Shown: positions 35,761 to 45,115 of the stretch, piece after piece | Layout: each line of letters opens with the position of its first letter | How positions within the stretch are numbered: position 1 is the first letter of the stretch | Source: Onthovicinus sp900555545 | GTDB lineage: Bacteria > Bacillota > Clostridia > Oscillospirales > Acutalibacteraceae | Assembly (NCBI GenBank): GCA_949296915.1 | Contig: CASFPX010000014.1 | Location: 1-55,828, forward strand | Reading direction: 5' to 3' | DNA length: 55,828 bases | Notes under the pieces: model-generated | What the model saw: only the letters and a program-made list of their open reading frames with translations | What the model was told of the DNA's origin: nothing | The model's database searches: none | Program-made: the position numbers and the translations under genes

Positions 35761-37053
35761 CTATCTATAAACAGAGATACTCTTTACGATAGGCTCCCGC
35801 CGGGAATCCATTACGGCTATCTCTATTTTTTTGCAGATGACAGCCTTAAAAAAGCAGAACTTTTTAAATCCCACCGTCTCGCCCCGGCAGATTTCCCTGC
35901 CGTCCGCCAGCAGCGTAAAGCGCGCAATCCGTTGGCCTTCGGCGATATTTTCCATAATCACCACTTTGGAGACAGATTGTTCCTGATCAAATTCGACGGT
36001 AAAATTCTCACCTGGTTCAAATGTTTTTTCACAAATTTGATTGGCAAAGAGTTTTTCCAACCTTCGCCTGGCCTCAATCAGCCTGAAGATAAATTTTCTT
36101 GGTAATCTTCCGTTCTGATCCGGCGGAACATTCACCAGAATAGTTGAATTATTTCCCACAGAATTGCAATAACACTTTACAAGATTACGAACACTCCTGG
36201 TGAAAAAGATCTCAAAAAACGGCCGGTAAAACCACCCGAAATATGTAATGGGAATATTCATCTCTGACGGCCAGTAACACAGCTCCTCCTCGGGTGAAAT
36301 CGTACTGATATCGCCCAGATTTTTATCACTGTTGCTGATTTTGGCAAGCATACGGAATGCGCCTGCCTCCTGCTGGGATTGTTCCATCACCTTATCATAG
36401 CATTGCAGACGTTTTGGGACGACGCTCCACTCCGCTTTTCGGGCTATACCGTGCTCGTTCCCGATCCAGCGAATGTCCTCGCCACAGTTGGCGATGACCG
36501 CATTTGGCTGCAGCGACCGGATAACCCGGAAATACCGCTGCCAATCGTACACCTGAGTTTTTCCGTTTTTCCCCTCGCCGCACGCACCGTCAAACCAAAA
36601 GCAGAAAATCTCCCCGTACCGGGTGCAGATCTCCGTCAATTGATTGCAGAAAAAGTCGTTGTACGCGCCCGTACCGTAAGTTGGCTCATGACGGTCCCAT
36701 GGGGAGAGATAGATGCCCAGTTTGAGTCCGTATTTTTTACAGGAATTGCTGAGCTGACAGATAATATCGCCTTTGCCGTTTTGATACTCGGTTTTTGCAA
36801 TGGTGTAATCCGTGTATGCGCTTGGAAACAGACAAAATCCATCGTGATGCTTTGCTGTAATAATGATACCGCGGCTACCTGTAGACTGAAGTGCCTCACA
36901 CCAAGCATCGGTATCGATATCCCGTATTTCAAACGCCTCCGGTGGGACCGTACCGCTCCCCCACTCCTTTTTTGTAAATGTATTCAGACCAAAATGGATA
37001 AAGTTATAATACCCGAGCGCGAGATGTGCCATTTGGCGCTGGCTCGGTTTCAC
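35761..37053 (-). CDS. Alpha-L-fucosidase, GH29
   Basis: A 430-residue retaining alpha-L-fucosidase. The barrel shows YNFIHFGLNTF, ITAKHHDGFCLFPS, LGIYLSPWDRHEPTYG, and the nucleophile Asp155 in CFWFDGACGE; a beta-sandwich follows from about residue 345. No signal peptide: it acts on imported oligosaccharides. The only in-frame usual start is the GTG at 37053, which overlaps its own GGAGG; codons upstream to about 37119 stay open and read like a GH29 N-terminus (DNRAEKLKQRLSEV) but contain no start codon. It follows the second GPH transporter by 68 bases, an import-then-cleave pair. Confidence 0.88.
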   Translation of the reverse strand: MKPSQRQMAHLALGYYNFIHFGLNTFTKKEWGSGTVPPEAFEIRDIDTDAWCEALQSTGSRGIIITAKHHDGFCLFPSAYTDYTIAKTEYQNGKGDIICQLSNSCKKYGLKLGIYLSPWDRHEPTYGTGAYNDFFCNQLTEICTRYGEIFCFWFDGACGEGKNGKTQVYDWQRYFRVIRSLQPNAVIANCGEDIRWIGNEHGIARKAEWSVVPKRLQCYDKVMEQSQQEAGAFRMLAKISNSDKNLGDISTISPEEELCYWPSEMNIPITYFGWFYRPFFEIFFTRSVRNLVKCYCNSVGNNSTILVNVPPDQNGRLPRKFIFRLIEARRRLEKLFANQICEKTFEPGENFTVEFDQEQSVSKVVIMENIAEGQRIARFTLLADGREICRGETVGFKKFCFFKAVICKKIEIAVMDSRREPIVKSISVYR

Positions 37054-37121
37054 CTCCGAAAGCCGCTGTTTTAACTTTTCCGCACGATTATCCTCTTTTA
37101 AATCACTGAATCCGCCTCCGG

Positions 37122-39080
37122 TTACATCTCCCGAATTTGCTCATATACCTGTTGGAGATGATCATTGACCGCATCAAAGGTCTGGTAATCCTTGAACTCA
37201 TCCCTTGAGAAATAGCGCAGATACTGCATCTTTGCGGTCACCTTGCTCCGCGCACCGGCTTCATCAAATGGCTTGCCGGATTTTTCGGCCTTGGCGCGGA
37301 GCTTTTGCACCTTCTCCTCCGCCCGCTTAAATTCGAGCTCGATATCGTGGGAGAAGTTAAGCAGATCGGCCTGCATTTCCTCTCCCGCCACTTTAACAGC
37401 GACGGCGTCCGCGCCGCTGTAAATTTCATCTAGGCAATTGTGCTTTTTAATCTCCTCCAGAAGGAACGCGTCACTTTTTTCATTGGCGTAGTCGAGGATT
37501 TCTTTTACATTCAAATAGTCCCGATCCGTCAGGATGCCATCCCTAAAGTTCTCGGCGGCAGCACGCAGCTTGAGAACGCGCACGTAGTCGGCGTGCTTCT
37601 CCTCCGTCAGGTCATAGAAGAAGAGTGGTATCGCGCAGACCACACTTCCGATCAGCCCGAGCAGCGTCTGATAGAAATACGCGTTATCGCGCAGGGTGGG
37701 ATTAAGCAGCGCCGTATTCAGGTCATCCCCAAAACCGATGCCCGCAAAGGACAAAAACAGCGGTGTCAACATACCGGTGAATACACCGATGATGGTGGTA
37801 ATAAAGGCGGAGTAGTTCTGCCAGAAGCCCTCCAGCCGCTTACCGGTTTTCCACTGTTGATAGTCCAAGACGTCCGACGCCATAATCGATGAAATAAAGT
37901 AGAAACCGCCAAATAGATTCTGGCAGAAAGACGCGAACAGCACCAGATACGGATTCTTATAAACGAGCAGCTGGAACAGGATCATCGCGGCAAATCCCGC
38001 CCCGCTCACCAGCATGATTTTCCGTTTGCCGTACTTTTTAATTAAGAACGGTGAGGCGACCGCTCCCACAATATATGCATTCATCAGCAGTGTAGTGCAG
38101 TAAAGGTTTGCAATCGTTTTGGCCGTTGCACTCTCAAAGCTGAACTGGCAGATCCAGTTGGTAATATTTGCCACGCCGCGCAGGCCCGCAAACACATTGA
38201 AGATCGTGATAATCCAGAAATACTTGTTCTGGGATAGCTCCTTGGCGCCCTCCAGGAATTTGACCCGATGGACAAAATTCTGACTGACGACAACCCGCTC
38301 CTTTACGCCAAAGTACGTAAACAGCACGCAGCCGACGCCCAGCACCATGCAGATTGGGAAAAAGATGCGGTAAAGATTGATATTGAGCTGATGGCCGGAA
38401 TCCGCAAATAAAATACCGGCCACAATCGGCATGAGCGCATTGATGACCGATCCGGGAATATTACTGATCAATCCCCGGATAGAAATGAAGTTCGCCCGCT
38501 CCTGTGCGACGGAGGAGATCGTCTGCTCAATCCCTGCCATCGCCTGGTTGACCATCGTCTGGAAGAAAGTTCCGATCTGCAGCATGACAAACATGACGAT
38601 AACGGCAAGAGAGAAAACAGAGGTCTGGCTCTCGTAAAGGCCCATGATCGGAATGGCTGGGATCGTGATGGAAAACAACTCAATATCCGCCCAGCGCGCG
38701 GGAATGAACGGGATCAGTCCGAAAAACAGTGCCCAGCAGATGGAGGGCGCAATAAGAAACTGCTTAAACTTACCGCGCTTTTTCTTATCGTTCTTATTAT
38801 CGATGATCATGGACAGAATCGGCGCGCGCAGAAGGCCACAGATGGAGCCCAGCACCGTACCAAGGAAAAATACCACGCCCGTCGAAATTTTGAAGTGTGA
38901 GATCATCATGTAAGTGGTGGTCGCAATCCCCGTCCACGTGCACAGGACTGACAAAAAGGACGTTCCGCCAAAGCCGAGCGCATAATATACAAACTCCTTA
39001 TAAGTAACCTCGTACCCCTTGGGCGGCTTTCTCCAGTATGTTTTGACCCGGTAGAGAATATCCATGACTTTTGCGAGCAT
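37122..39080 (-). CDS. GPH-type sugar transporter (MFS) with a 170-residue cytoplasmic tail
   Basis: A 652-residue paralogue of the transporter at 31986-34496: 12 helices (VTYKEFVYYALGFGGTSFLSVL; RAPILSMIIDNKNDKKKRGKF) to about residue 480, then a soluble helical tail. The tails share their first part: YDLTEEKHADYVRVLKLRA here and YDMTELRQRSIVKVLQLRA there, followed by similar D(G/N)(I/V)L(T/N)D(R/K)D segments, so this domain is conserved and not random extension. The ATG at 39080 is preceded by GAGAGGGG; a Met seven codons earlier has no site. It is first in an operon with the GH29 fucosidase, suggesting fucosylated oligosaccharides as cargo. Confidence 0.85.
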   Translation of the reverse strand: MLAKVMDILYRVKTYWRKPPKGYEVTYKEFVYYALGFGGTSFLSVLCTWTGIATTTYMMISHFKISTGVVFFLGTVLGSICGLLRAPILSMIIDNKNDKKKRGKFKQFLIAPSICWALFFGLIPFIPARWADIELFSITIPAIPIMGLYESQTSVFSLAVIVMFVMLQIGTFFQTMVNQAMAGIEQTISSVAQERANFISIRGLISNIPGSVINALMPIVAGILFADSGHQLNINLYRIFFPICMVLGVGCVLFTYFGVKERVVVSQNFVHRVKFLEGAKELSQNKYFWIITIFNVFAGLRGVANITNWICQFSFESATAKTIANLYCTTLLMNAYIVGAVASPFLIKKYGKRKIMLVSGAGFAAMILFQLLVYKNPYLVLFASFCQNLFGGFYFISSIMASDVLDYQQWKTGKRLEGFWQNYSAFITTIIGVFTGMLTPLFLSFAGIGFGDDLNTALLNPTLRDNAYFYQTLLGLIGSVVCAIPLFFYDLTEEKHADYVRVLKLRAAAENFRDGILTDRDYLNVKEILDYANEKSDAFLLEEIKKHNCLDEIYSGADAVAVKVAGEEMQADLLNFSHDIELEFKRAEEKVQKLRAKAEKSGKPFDEAGARSKVTAKMQYLRYFSRDEFKDYQTFDAVNDHLQQVYEQIREM

Positions 39081-39182
39081 AAGAATACGCCCCTCTCCCA
39101 TAAATTACAATTTCACTATGGAATATTAAGTTGTAAAAACAAACCATAAAATCCAATTTAAAATATTGTATTTTAGGAAAAA

Positions 39183-39212
39183 ATTCTAACACATAATACA
39201 ATTCATTGTCAA
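39183..39212 (-). promoter_or_regulatory. Promoter of the GPH-fucosidase operon
   Basis: Minus-strand TTGACA (39207-39212), 18 bases, TAGAAT (39183-39188), about 100 bases before the ATG at 39080. Confidence 0.6.
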
Positions 39213-39305
39213 TAAGTTGGAATAAAAAACCGAAACGTTATGAGATTGTACCATAAAACTGCATGGTCTTTATCACACATTAACAAAAAGTTATCAAATC
39301 ACAGT

Positions 39306-39392
39306 AAAAAAGCAGAGTTTCCTAAACCTTTTTCCGGGATGTTCATCCACACCGCTTAAATAAATCTTTGGCTTAAGATCCTCTGCTTTTTT
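39306..39392 (-). terminator. Likely terminator after the GH95 gene
   Basis: AAAAAGCAGAG (39306-39316) pairs with CTCTGCTTTTT (39381-39391) across a long internal segment that has its own smaller stem (CTTAA...TTAAG), and T runs lie on both outer sides. It lies between the GH95 stop and the promoter of the GPH operon; the long loop makes it less certain. Confidence 0.5.
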
Positions 39393-39423
39393 TCATTTTA
39401 TTGGCTTCCCATACAAATACGTT

Positions 39424-41724
39424 CTACCGTATCAGGGTACAGTATGCTCCTTTGGATAGCTGTAAAATCAACCGGTTACATCCCTGTCTTTCCCAAAGAA
39501 GGCCATCCCCTACGGTAGTAAAATTTGCAATCCCCGGATACGCCACCGTACAGGCTCCACCGGCGCGCGAATGGATCGTCAATTCCGTCAGACGACCGCC
39601 ATGCCAAGCAGCATCCACGACAAAGTTCCCACGGGCCACAAGCCCTTGGAAAGCTCCGTTCTTCCACCGGCGCGGCAGTGCCGCCAAGGGGCGGATACAC
39701 CCCTCGTGACTCTGAAGCAGCATTTCCGCCACTCCGGACGTCCCGCCAAAATTCCCGTCGATCTGGAAGGGCGGATGGGTATCCCACAGGTTGGGCAGCG
39801 TACCGCGCTTCAGCAACAGGCGGAGGAGATGATATGCATGATCCCCATCCCCTGTGCGCGCCCAGGCGTTCAAGCGGTGCGCCATGGCCCAGCCGGTGCT
39901 CCTGTCCCCGCGCAGGCGGAGCGTCCGTTTGGCGGCTTTCATCCAGGCGGTGGTTTTTGACGTGATGAGCGTGCCGGGGTACAGGCCGACAAGCTGCGAA
40001 ATGTGGCGGTGACGGCGCTCTCCGATCTCACCATACCGGTTCTCCTCGCGAAACTCCTTGATCTGGCCGGAGCCGCCGATCTGCACCGGGTCGAGCCGGC
40101 CGATCGATTCGCGCAGCCGGTCGAGAAATTCACTCTTCTCCCCCAGCAGCTCCGCTGCCTGAAGGGTCCGCTTCGTATTCTCGTAGATCATCTGCTGGTC
40201 AAAGGCGCAGCCGGTTGTGTGATAGTACTTGCCCTTGACGCTCTGCTCCGGAGACGCCGACGGTGAGGCGAGTAGATAACCGTCCTTTTCTACTAAAATA
40301 TGGGAGAGGAATTTCGCCATCCCCAGCAGGGCGGGATAGGTGTGTTCCCGCAGAACTGCTCCATCGCGTGTAAAGTCATAGTAATCCCAGAAGAGTAACG
40401 CCGTGAATGCACCCGTCCCAGGGCCGGAGTGGCTGTTGGGATCCAGCCCGTCCAGCGCATAGGGCCAGACACCCGTCCCAATAATCCAGCCGTTTTCCCC
40501 TGTACCGTCCGGCGCGCGGGAATCATCCCCAATTTGCGCCAGATACTCGTCCGCCTTCCGCTGGGCGGCCGGGCGAAAGGCCTCATTAAAATCAGAATAA
40601 GATTCAAACAATTCCGCCAGATTGGTGGGAAATGCGGGCCAGTAATTCATCTGTTGGTTGATATTGTGCCAATAGCCTGCGCTCCACGGTGCACTGTTGT
40701 ATACATTCCAGATCCCCTGGAGGTTGGCGGGCAGGCACCCCTTGCGCGAGGAGGCAATCAGCAGATAGCGGCCGTATTGGAAGTATAGTACTTCCAGATA
40801 TGAGTTGCGCAGACCACGCCGGTAACGGCGCAGCAGCTCATCCGTCGGGCGTGATGGGACAATGTCCGACCCCAGGGAGAGCGCCACGCGGTGAAAGAAC
40901 ACATGGTAGTCCTCCAGATGGCGTTCCAGCAGCGAATCATACCCCCGTCCCTGTGCGCGATCGAGAATATCGGCGACCCGTTCAGCCGGATATTCGTGGG
41001 GATCGAGTTTTTCCTGATCCGGCTTTAAAAACACCTGCGGCGTCATGTGATAGTTGGTGCCCACGGCCAGCAGGATGACGGCGCTGTCCGCCCCCTCCAC
41101 CTGCAAACCGCAACCCGATTGTGTCAATCTGCCGCCCGATGGGAACACCCGGTACTGCCCCTCAAAGTTGATCTGATAGTACGCCATCTGACCGGTGAGA
41201 CAGATGGCATTCCCCTCCACAGCGATCTGTCCGCTCTTACCGCGGCCATCGCCGGGAACAATGTTATAATCGCGCAGATAGGGGATCTCCGGCCGCAGGA
41301 GGAAGTTGATTCGCCCCGGCTCCGAGGCGGTAAACCGCATGACAAGCACGCGATCCGGATAGCTGGCAAAATATTCCCGTGTGTAGTGCACCCCGCCGCA
41401 GTCGTACTCGACCCGGGCGATCGCGTCGTCCAAAGAGAGGCTGCGACGGTAGTTTTGGACATCGGCATGTGGGAAATCAATATATGTCTCCGCAAAGTTG
41501 TTCAGGCCCTGGCGGAAAGATCGCTGATCCGGCCCATAGGGATTGGCAAGGCTGTTCTCCGTGATCTGGAGCCGCTCTGTCCCAACGCCGCCAAACACCT
41601 TTGCCCCCAGATAGCCGCACCCGAGCGGCAGCGCCCAGGACTCCCATCCTTCGAGCGTGTCGGGGGCGGGATTTTTGTACCAGAGCTCCAACGGAAGCTG
41701 TGAAAAACCGTGCTTCTTTTTCAT
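39424..41724 (-). CDS. Alpha-L-fucosidase, GH95
   Basis: A 766-residue (alpha/alpha)6-barrel enzyme. The start LWYKNPAPDTLEGWESWALPLGCGYLGAKVFGG, the middle NINQQMNYWPAFPTNLAELFE and the C-terminal QIDGNFGGTSGVAEMLLQSHEG are the GH95 signature blocks. The family inverts alpha-1,2-fucosyl (rarely galactosyl) linkages, as in milk and mucin glycans or xyloglucan. No signal peptide, hence intracellular. The start at 41724 is preceded by GGAGGAG and overlaps the stop of the DUF2264 gene by four bases. Last gene of the AraC-DUF2264-DUF2264-GH95 unit. Confidence 0.9.
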   Translation of the reverse strand: MKKKHGFSQLPLELWYKNPAPDTLEGWESWALPLGCGYLGAKVFGGVGTERLQITENSLANPYGPDQRSFRQGLNNFAETYIDFPHADVQNYRRSLSLDDAIARVEYDCGGVHYTREYFASYPDRVLVMRFTASEPGRINFLLRPEIPYLRDYNIVPGDGRGKSGQIAVEGNAICLTGQMAYYQINFEGQYRVFPSGGRLTQSGCGLQVEGADSAVILLAVGTNYHMTPQVFLKPDQEKLDPHEYPAERVADILDRAQGRGYDSLLERHLEDYHVFFHRVALSLGSDIVPSRPTDELLRRYRRGLRNSYLEVLYFQYGRYLLIASSRKGCLPANLQGIWNVYNSAPWSAGYWHNINQQMNYWPAFPTNLAELFESYSDFNEAFRPAAQRKADEYLAQIGDDSRAPDGTGENGWIIGTGVWPYALDGLDPNSHSGPGTGAFTALLFWDYYDFTRDGAVLREHTYPALLGMAKFLSHILVEKDGYLLASPSASPEQSVKGKYYHTTGCAFDQQMIYENTKRTLQAAELLGEKSEFLDRLRESIGRLDPVQIGGSGQIKEFREENRYGEIGERRHRHISQLVGLYPGTLITSKTTAWMKAAKRTLRLRGDRSTGWAMAHRLNAWARTGDGDHAYHLLRLLLKRGTLPNLWDTHPPFQIDGNFGGTSGVAEMLLQSHEGCIRPLAALPRRWKNGAFQGLVARGNFVVDAAWHGGRLTELTIHSRAGGACTVAYPGIANFTTVGDGLLWERQGCNRLILQLSKGAYCTLIR

Positions 41725-42908
41725 CTGTGATGTGCTCCTCCCCGTTCCTCCAGCGGAATATCCGGCTGGAGATTTTCCCCGCTCCATGCGCGTTCCCAAG
41801 TGAGCGGCTGATCGGGGGATGTCCAGAACGGATCCCTTGCATCCAGCCCGAGCGGCAGGAATACAGCGCAGAACATGTACAGGCTGCCCGTATTGATATA
41901 CGGATCCTTGAGTGCGGGCTGGTAACCGCATACACCCGGACGCAGAAATCCCTTGGCGTCAAACAGCTCCGGTTCGGCGAGAAGCCGCTGTGTCACTGCG
42001 GTGAGCGCATGACGTACCTGCCCCGGCGGGAGGCTGTCCGGCAAAAGATGACGCAGTGCAAGATGTGCGAGCGTTTGGAATGACGCCGTCCGATACGCCG
42101 AGGAGCGACCGGTGACCACATACGTACCGTCCGGTGCGATGAGCCGCTCCTGAACCTCGCCGTAGCGCTGCATCCTTGCAATCACTTGTGCACGGAATTG
42201 AGCGCCGAACCCATCCGGCTCCAGCAGCGGCGAGACAGCGGCCGTGACCTCCTCCAAAAAGGGGTGCATCACATAACTGTTATAATAGTCCCAGGCGAAT
42301 GAATGCCCGTCGCCGTAGGTACCGTCCCCCAGGTAAAAGGACGCCTGATCGGCCAGAGAGGCGGAAATTTTTGTCAAATCGCCCTCCCCCGTCAACTGCC
42401 AAAGCCCGGTCTCCACCCGCGCGGTGAACATACACCAATTGTTGTTGGGATTGTTGCGTATTTTAGAGACAGACCGCAAGGCACTCATCACCTGCTCCTG
42501 GACACGGGCGCAGAGCGGCTCCCACAGGACGGAGCGCGCCTTTACCAGCCCGGAGACAAAATAGGCGGCGTCCACCAGGTGCTGATTGGGATTCTGCCTG
42601 GAATCGGGCTGCCAGACAAAGTAGTCCGGACCGGCAGGATCCGTACAACGATCCAAACACAGCCGGATTTTATCAATATACTCCTGCTGGAGCTCCGCCT
42701 CCCACGCATCTTCCGGCTGTGCTACCAGCCACGGCGCAATCCCGGAGAGCGTCCGGCCAAAGGCCTCCAGATAGGCAACTCCACGTTTTTTCTCCGCCGG
42801 GAGCAGCGGCAATTCCGCACGCAGCGCGCCCCGGCTGAGCGCATCGATAACCGGGAACGCCACACGGTCCAAATCTTCCACCCAGCGGCGGCGAATTGAA
42901 GATTCCAT
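41721..42908 (-). CDS. DUF2264 protein (putative glycan-active alpha/alpha barrel)
   Basis: A 395-residue protein of the DUF2264 family: RRRWVEDLDRVAFPVIDAL at the N-terminus, NNNWCMFTARVETGLW, YYNSYVMHPFLEEV, and GFLRPGVCGYQPALKDPYINTGSLY near the C-terminus. DUF2264 proteins occur in polysaccharide-utilisation loci and have the (alpha/alpha)-barrel look of lyases and uronyl hydrolases; I recall related barrels being assigned as exo-beta-glucuronidases (GH154), but cannot confirm that for this one. It overlaps GH95 by ATGA and follows its paralogue by 12 bases. Confidence 0.8.
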   Translation of the reverse strand: MESSIRRRWVEDLDRVAFPVIDALSRGALRAELPLLPAEKKRGVAYLEAFGRTLSGIAPWLVAQPEDAWEAELQQEYIDKIRLCLDRCTDPAGPDYFVWQPDSRQNPNQHLVDAAYFVSGLVKARSVLWEPLCARVQEQVMSALRSVSKIRNNPNNNWCMFTARVETGLWQLTGEGDLTKISASLADQASFYLGDGTYGDGHSFAWDYYNSYVMHPFLEEVTAAVSPLLEPDGFGAQFRAQVIARMQRYGEVQERLIAPDGTYVVTGRSSAYRTASFQTLAHLALRHLLPDSLPPGQVRHALTAVTQRLLAEPELFDAKGFLRPGVCGYQPALKDPYINTGSLYMFCAVFLPLGLDARDPFWTSPDQPLTWERAWSGENLQPDIPLEERGGAHHR

Positions 42909-42920
42909 CCTGTCCCCTCC

Positions 42921-44072
42921 TCAATGATGATCGCAGTCCAACGGGACGTTCTCCCCGGACCACATCTGGTTCCACGGGGATTTTCCGGCGCCGTTTTGCC
43001 AAAAATCGTGATATGCAGGCAGTCCGAGCGGTGCAAACACAGCCATGCAGCCGTAGAGCCGTCCCCGCGCAAAACCGGAACCGCACAGCCCGGGCTGATA
43101 ACCGCAGAGTCCGGGCCGCAGGAATCCCTTTTCATCCACCGTGCCATCCGGTGTCAGTGTTCGCTCCGACAAATTCAGCAGCGCCTGCCGGACTGCGGAA
43201 CCGGACAGGCTCTTGGGCAGCTGATCCCGGGATGCCGCATAGGCCAATGTGTGGAACGCACCGGAGCGCAGCCACACCTCCGGCCCAAGGACCGGGAAAC
43301 TCCCGTCCGGAGCCAGAAAACGCGCCTGGATCACGCTCATCCGTTCCAATGCCCGGCGCATCTCCCGCCTCCACTCCTCCCCCTTGCGTCCGAACCAGCG
43401 GTGGAGTTCTTCCGCGAGCAGGCCAGCCGCCGGATAGAGGAAAAAGGTGTGCGCATAACCCCAGCGGTAGCCATCCGCCGGCGCAAAGACACCGTTCCCA
43501 CGTCTCTGACGCATCAGGAACGTCATGGCATAATCGATCACCTGCGTGTCGCACGTACCGCCCAGTTCATGGATTACCAGCTCCATCAGGGCGCGGGAGA
43601 GAAGCCCTTCCACATCAGGATAGATATGCAGCCGGCGCGCCTGTTCAAAGTAATCCAGCAATCTTCCGCCATCGTCCATGCACAACAGGCGTTGTTTCCC
43701 CCGCAGGAGCGAAAAAGCCAACAGGCCATCAGAACGCCCAACGGCATCCTCCGCTCCCGGCGTTGTAACACGGCAGCTGTCCGCCCCGTCCGGCGCAGTG
43801 ATATCCAAGAGCAAGGAACGCGCAGCGGCGCACATCCGCTCCCGGCAGGACGCCTCCCCCGGCTCCGGCCGCGATGACAAAAATGGAGCCAGTCCGCACA
43901 GTACGCCCGCGCCGGCCGCCAGACGGGACTCTGTCTCCGGGAAAATCCGGCAGAGTTCGCCCCTCTGCGCGGCACACAGAACCGGAGCGGACAAGCCGTC
44001 CATTAACTCAATCCAGCGGCGGCGGTTGGCCAGCCCGGATGATACACGTGCTTTTTTGCCAAACAAGTTCAT
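42921..44072 (-). CDS. Second DUF2264-type protein, diverged paralogue
   Basis: About 383 residues. The C-terminal block FLRPGLCGYQPGLCGSG...WSGENVPLD aligns with that of the neighbouring DUF2264 protein (FLRPGVCGYQPALKDP...WSGENLQPD), and RRRWIELMDGLSAPVL matches its start, but the central NNNW-type active-site region is replaced (TCDTQVIDYAMTFLMRQRRGNG). It therefore looks like a duplicated copy with changed specificity or lost catalysis. Start uncertain: ATG 44072 is used; a TTG eight codons earlier and a TTG two codons later are possible. Confidence 0.7.
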   Translation of the reverse strand: MNLFGKKARVSSGLANRRRWIELMDGLSAPVLCAAQRGELCRIFPETESRLAAGAGVLCGLAPFLSSRPEPGEASCRERMCAAARSLLLDITAPDGADSCRVTTPGAEDAVGRSDGLLAFSLLRGKQRLLCMDDGGRLLDYFEQARRLHIYPDVEGLLSRALMELVIHELGGTCDTQVIDYAMTFLMRQRRGNGVFAPADGYRWGYAHTFFLYPAAGLLAEELHRWFGRKGEEWRREMRRALERMSVIQARFLAPDGSFPVLGPEVWLRSGAFHTLAYAASRDQLPKSLSGSAVRQALLNLSERTLTPDGTVDEKGFLRPGLCGYQPGLCGSGFARGRLYGCMAVFAPLGLPAYHDFWQNGAGKSPWNQMWSGENVPLDCDHH

Positions 44073-44150
44073 TCCTTCACTTCGCTCTCCTCTCAAGTCA
44101 CTTCCCCTTCACTATACCGCAAATACCCCGTCAAAAATATGGATAAATTG

Positions 44151-44978
44151 CTATCTTTTACGCGCTTTTTGCTCCCCCTCCCGCTTGCGGTACTGGAGCG
44201 GCGTACAGCCAAAGGCAGTGCGAAAACAGCTGATAAACCGGTTGACGTCGTTAAACCCGCACTGAAAACAGACCTCGTTGATTTTCAGCTGTGTTGTCAA
44301 TAGCAGACGGCGCGCATGGGTCAGCCGCACCATAGTCAGGTATTCCTTAACCGTGTGACCGGTCGAACTGCTGAACAGGTGGCTGAGGTAGTACTTGCTC
44401 AGGTAAAACTGCTCCGCCAAGCCTGCGATTTTCAACTCCTCCGCAAAGTGTTCGTCAATGTAGTCCTGCACCCGCGCCACCGTATCCAGCGCCCGGTTTG
44501 CCTGCTCTTCACACGCATTATCCGGATGATCCAACCGGTAGATCAACACAAACAGCCCGGCGATCAGACGATCCATCTGCGCTGGTGAAAACGGATCCGG
44601 CGCCTGATGCTCCGCCAGCAGGCGGCGAAAAATCCAGAGTGCCTGCTCCCATGACTGCCCCTGCGGCCGAATCACGCGGGAGGGGCCGTTGCGCAGCAGA
44701 AATACGAGTGCCGGATCCGCCAGCATTCGCCGCGTGTTCAGATTGTCCAACAGCAAAAAATAGCGATGATACGGCCGTTCCGAAACACGGACGGTGTGTG
44801 CCTCCAGCCCGTTGAGCCATACAAGGCAGCCCGCCTGTGCGGTAAGGGTGCGGTCAGGCAGGACGATCTGCACCTTCCCCTGCGTAATACAGAGGATTTC
44901 CGGCCCCGTATGCGAATGGCTGGAGCGCCCCGTGTCCCGCTCGGAATAGGCGATCTCCATCACACAAGAATGTTCCAT
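44151..44978 (-). CDS. AraC-family transcriptional regulator
   Basis: A 275-residue regulator: an N-terminal cupin-type sensing domain (SSHSHTGPEILCITQGKVQIVL; QAGCLVWLNGLEAHTV) and a C-terminal double helix-turn-helix (IAGLAEQFYLSKYYLSHLFSSSTGHTVKEYL; NEVCFQCGFNDVNRFISCFRTAFGCTPLQYRKR). Such proteins respond to sugars and activate nearby catabolic operons. It is the first gene of the fucosidase/DUF2264 unit and diverges from the OYE-PL8 operon, so it probably controls both. ATG 44978 is chosen since GGTGGG precedes it; ATG 44990 is an alternative. Confidence 0.88.
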   Translation of the reverse strand: MEHSCVMEIAYSERDTGRSSHSHTGPEILCITQGKVQIVLPDRTLTAQAGCLVWLNGLEAHTVRVSERPYHRYFLLLDNLNTRRMLADPALVFLLRNGPSRVIRPQGQSWEQALWIFRRLLAEHQAPDPFSPAQMDRLIAGLFVLIYRLDHPDNACEEQANRALDTVARVQDYIDEHFAEELKIAGLAEQFYLSKYYLSHLFSSSTGHTVKEYLTMVRLTHARRLLLTTQLKINEVCFQCGFNDVNRFISCFRTAFGCTPLQYRKREGEQKARKR

Positions 44979-45068
44979 TTTACCCACCATAAAATCACAA
45001 AAAACAACGATTACAAAACAATTTTTTTATATTTTATCTCCGGGGTCTATTGTATGATAATTTTGTAC

Positions 45069-45100
45069 TGTGCGCAAGCGTTTTTTCATAAGAGCGCACA
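45069..45100. promoter_or_regulatory. Inverted repeat in the divergent control region
   Basis: TGTGCGC (45069-45075) and GCGCACA (45094-45100), spaced by 18 bases, just upstream of the ribosome-binding site of the OYE gene and downstream of a -10-like TATGAT (45053-45058). It may be the AraC-regulator site or form a leader hairpin. The -35 region is poor, fitting activator control. Confidence 0.4.
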
Positions 45101-45115
45101 AAATGAGGTGATCTT

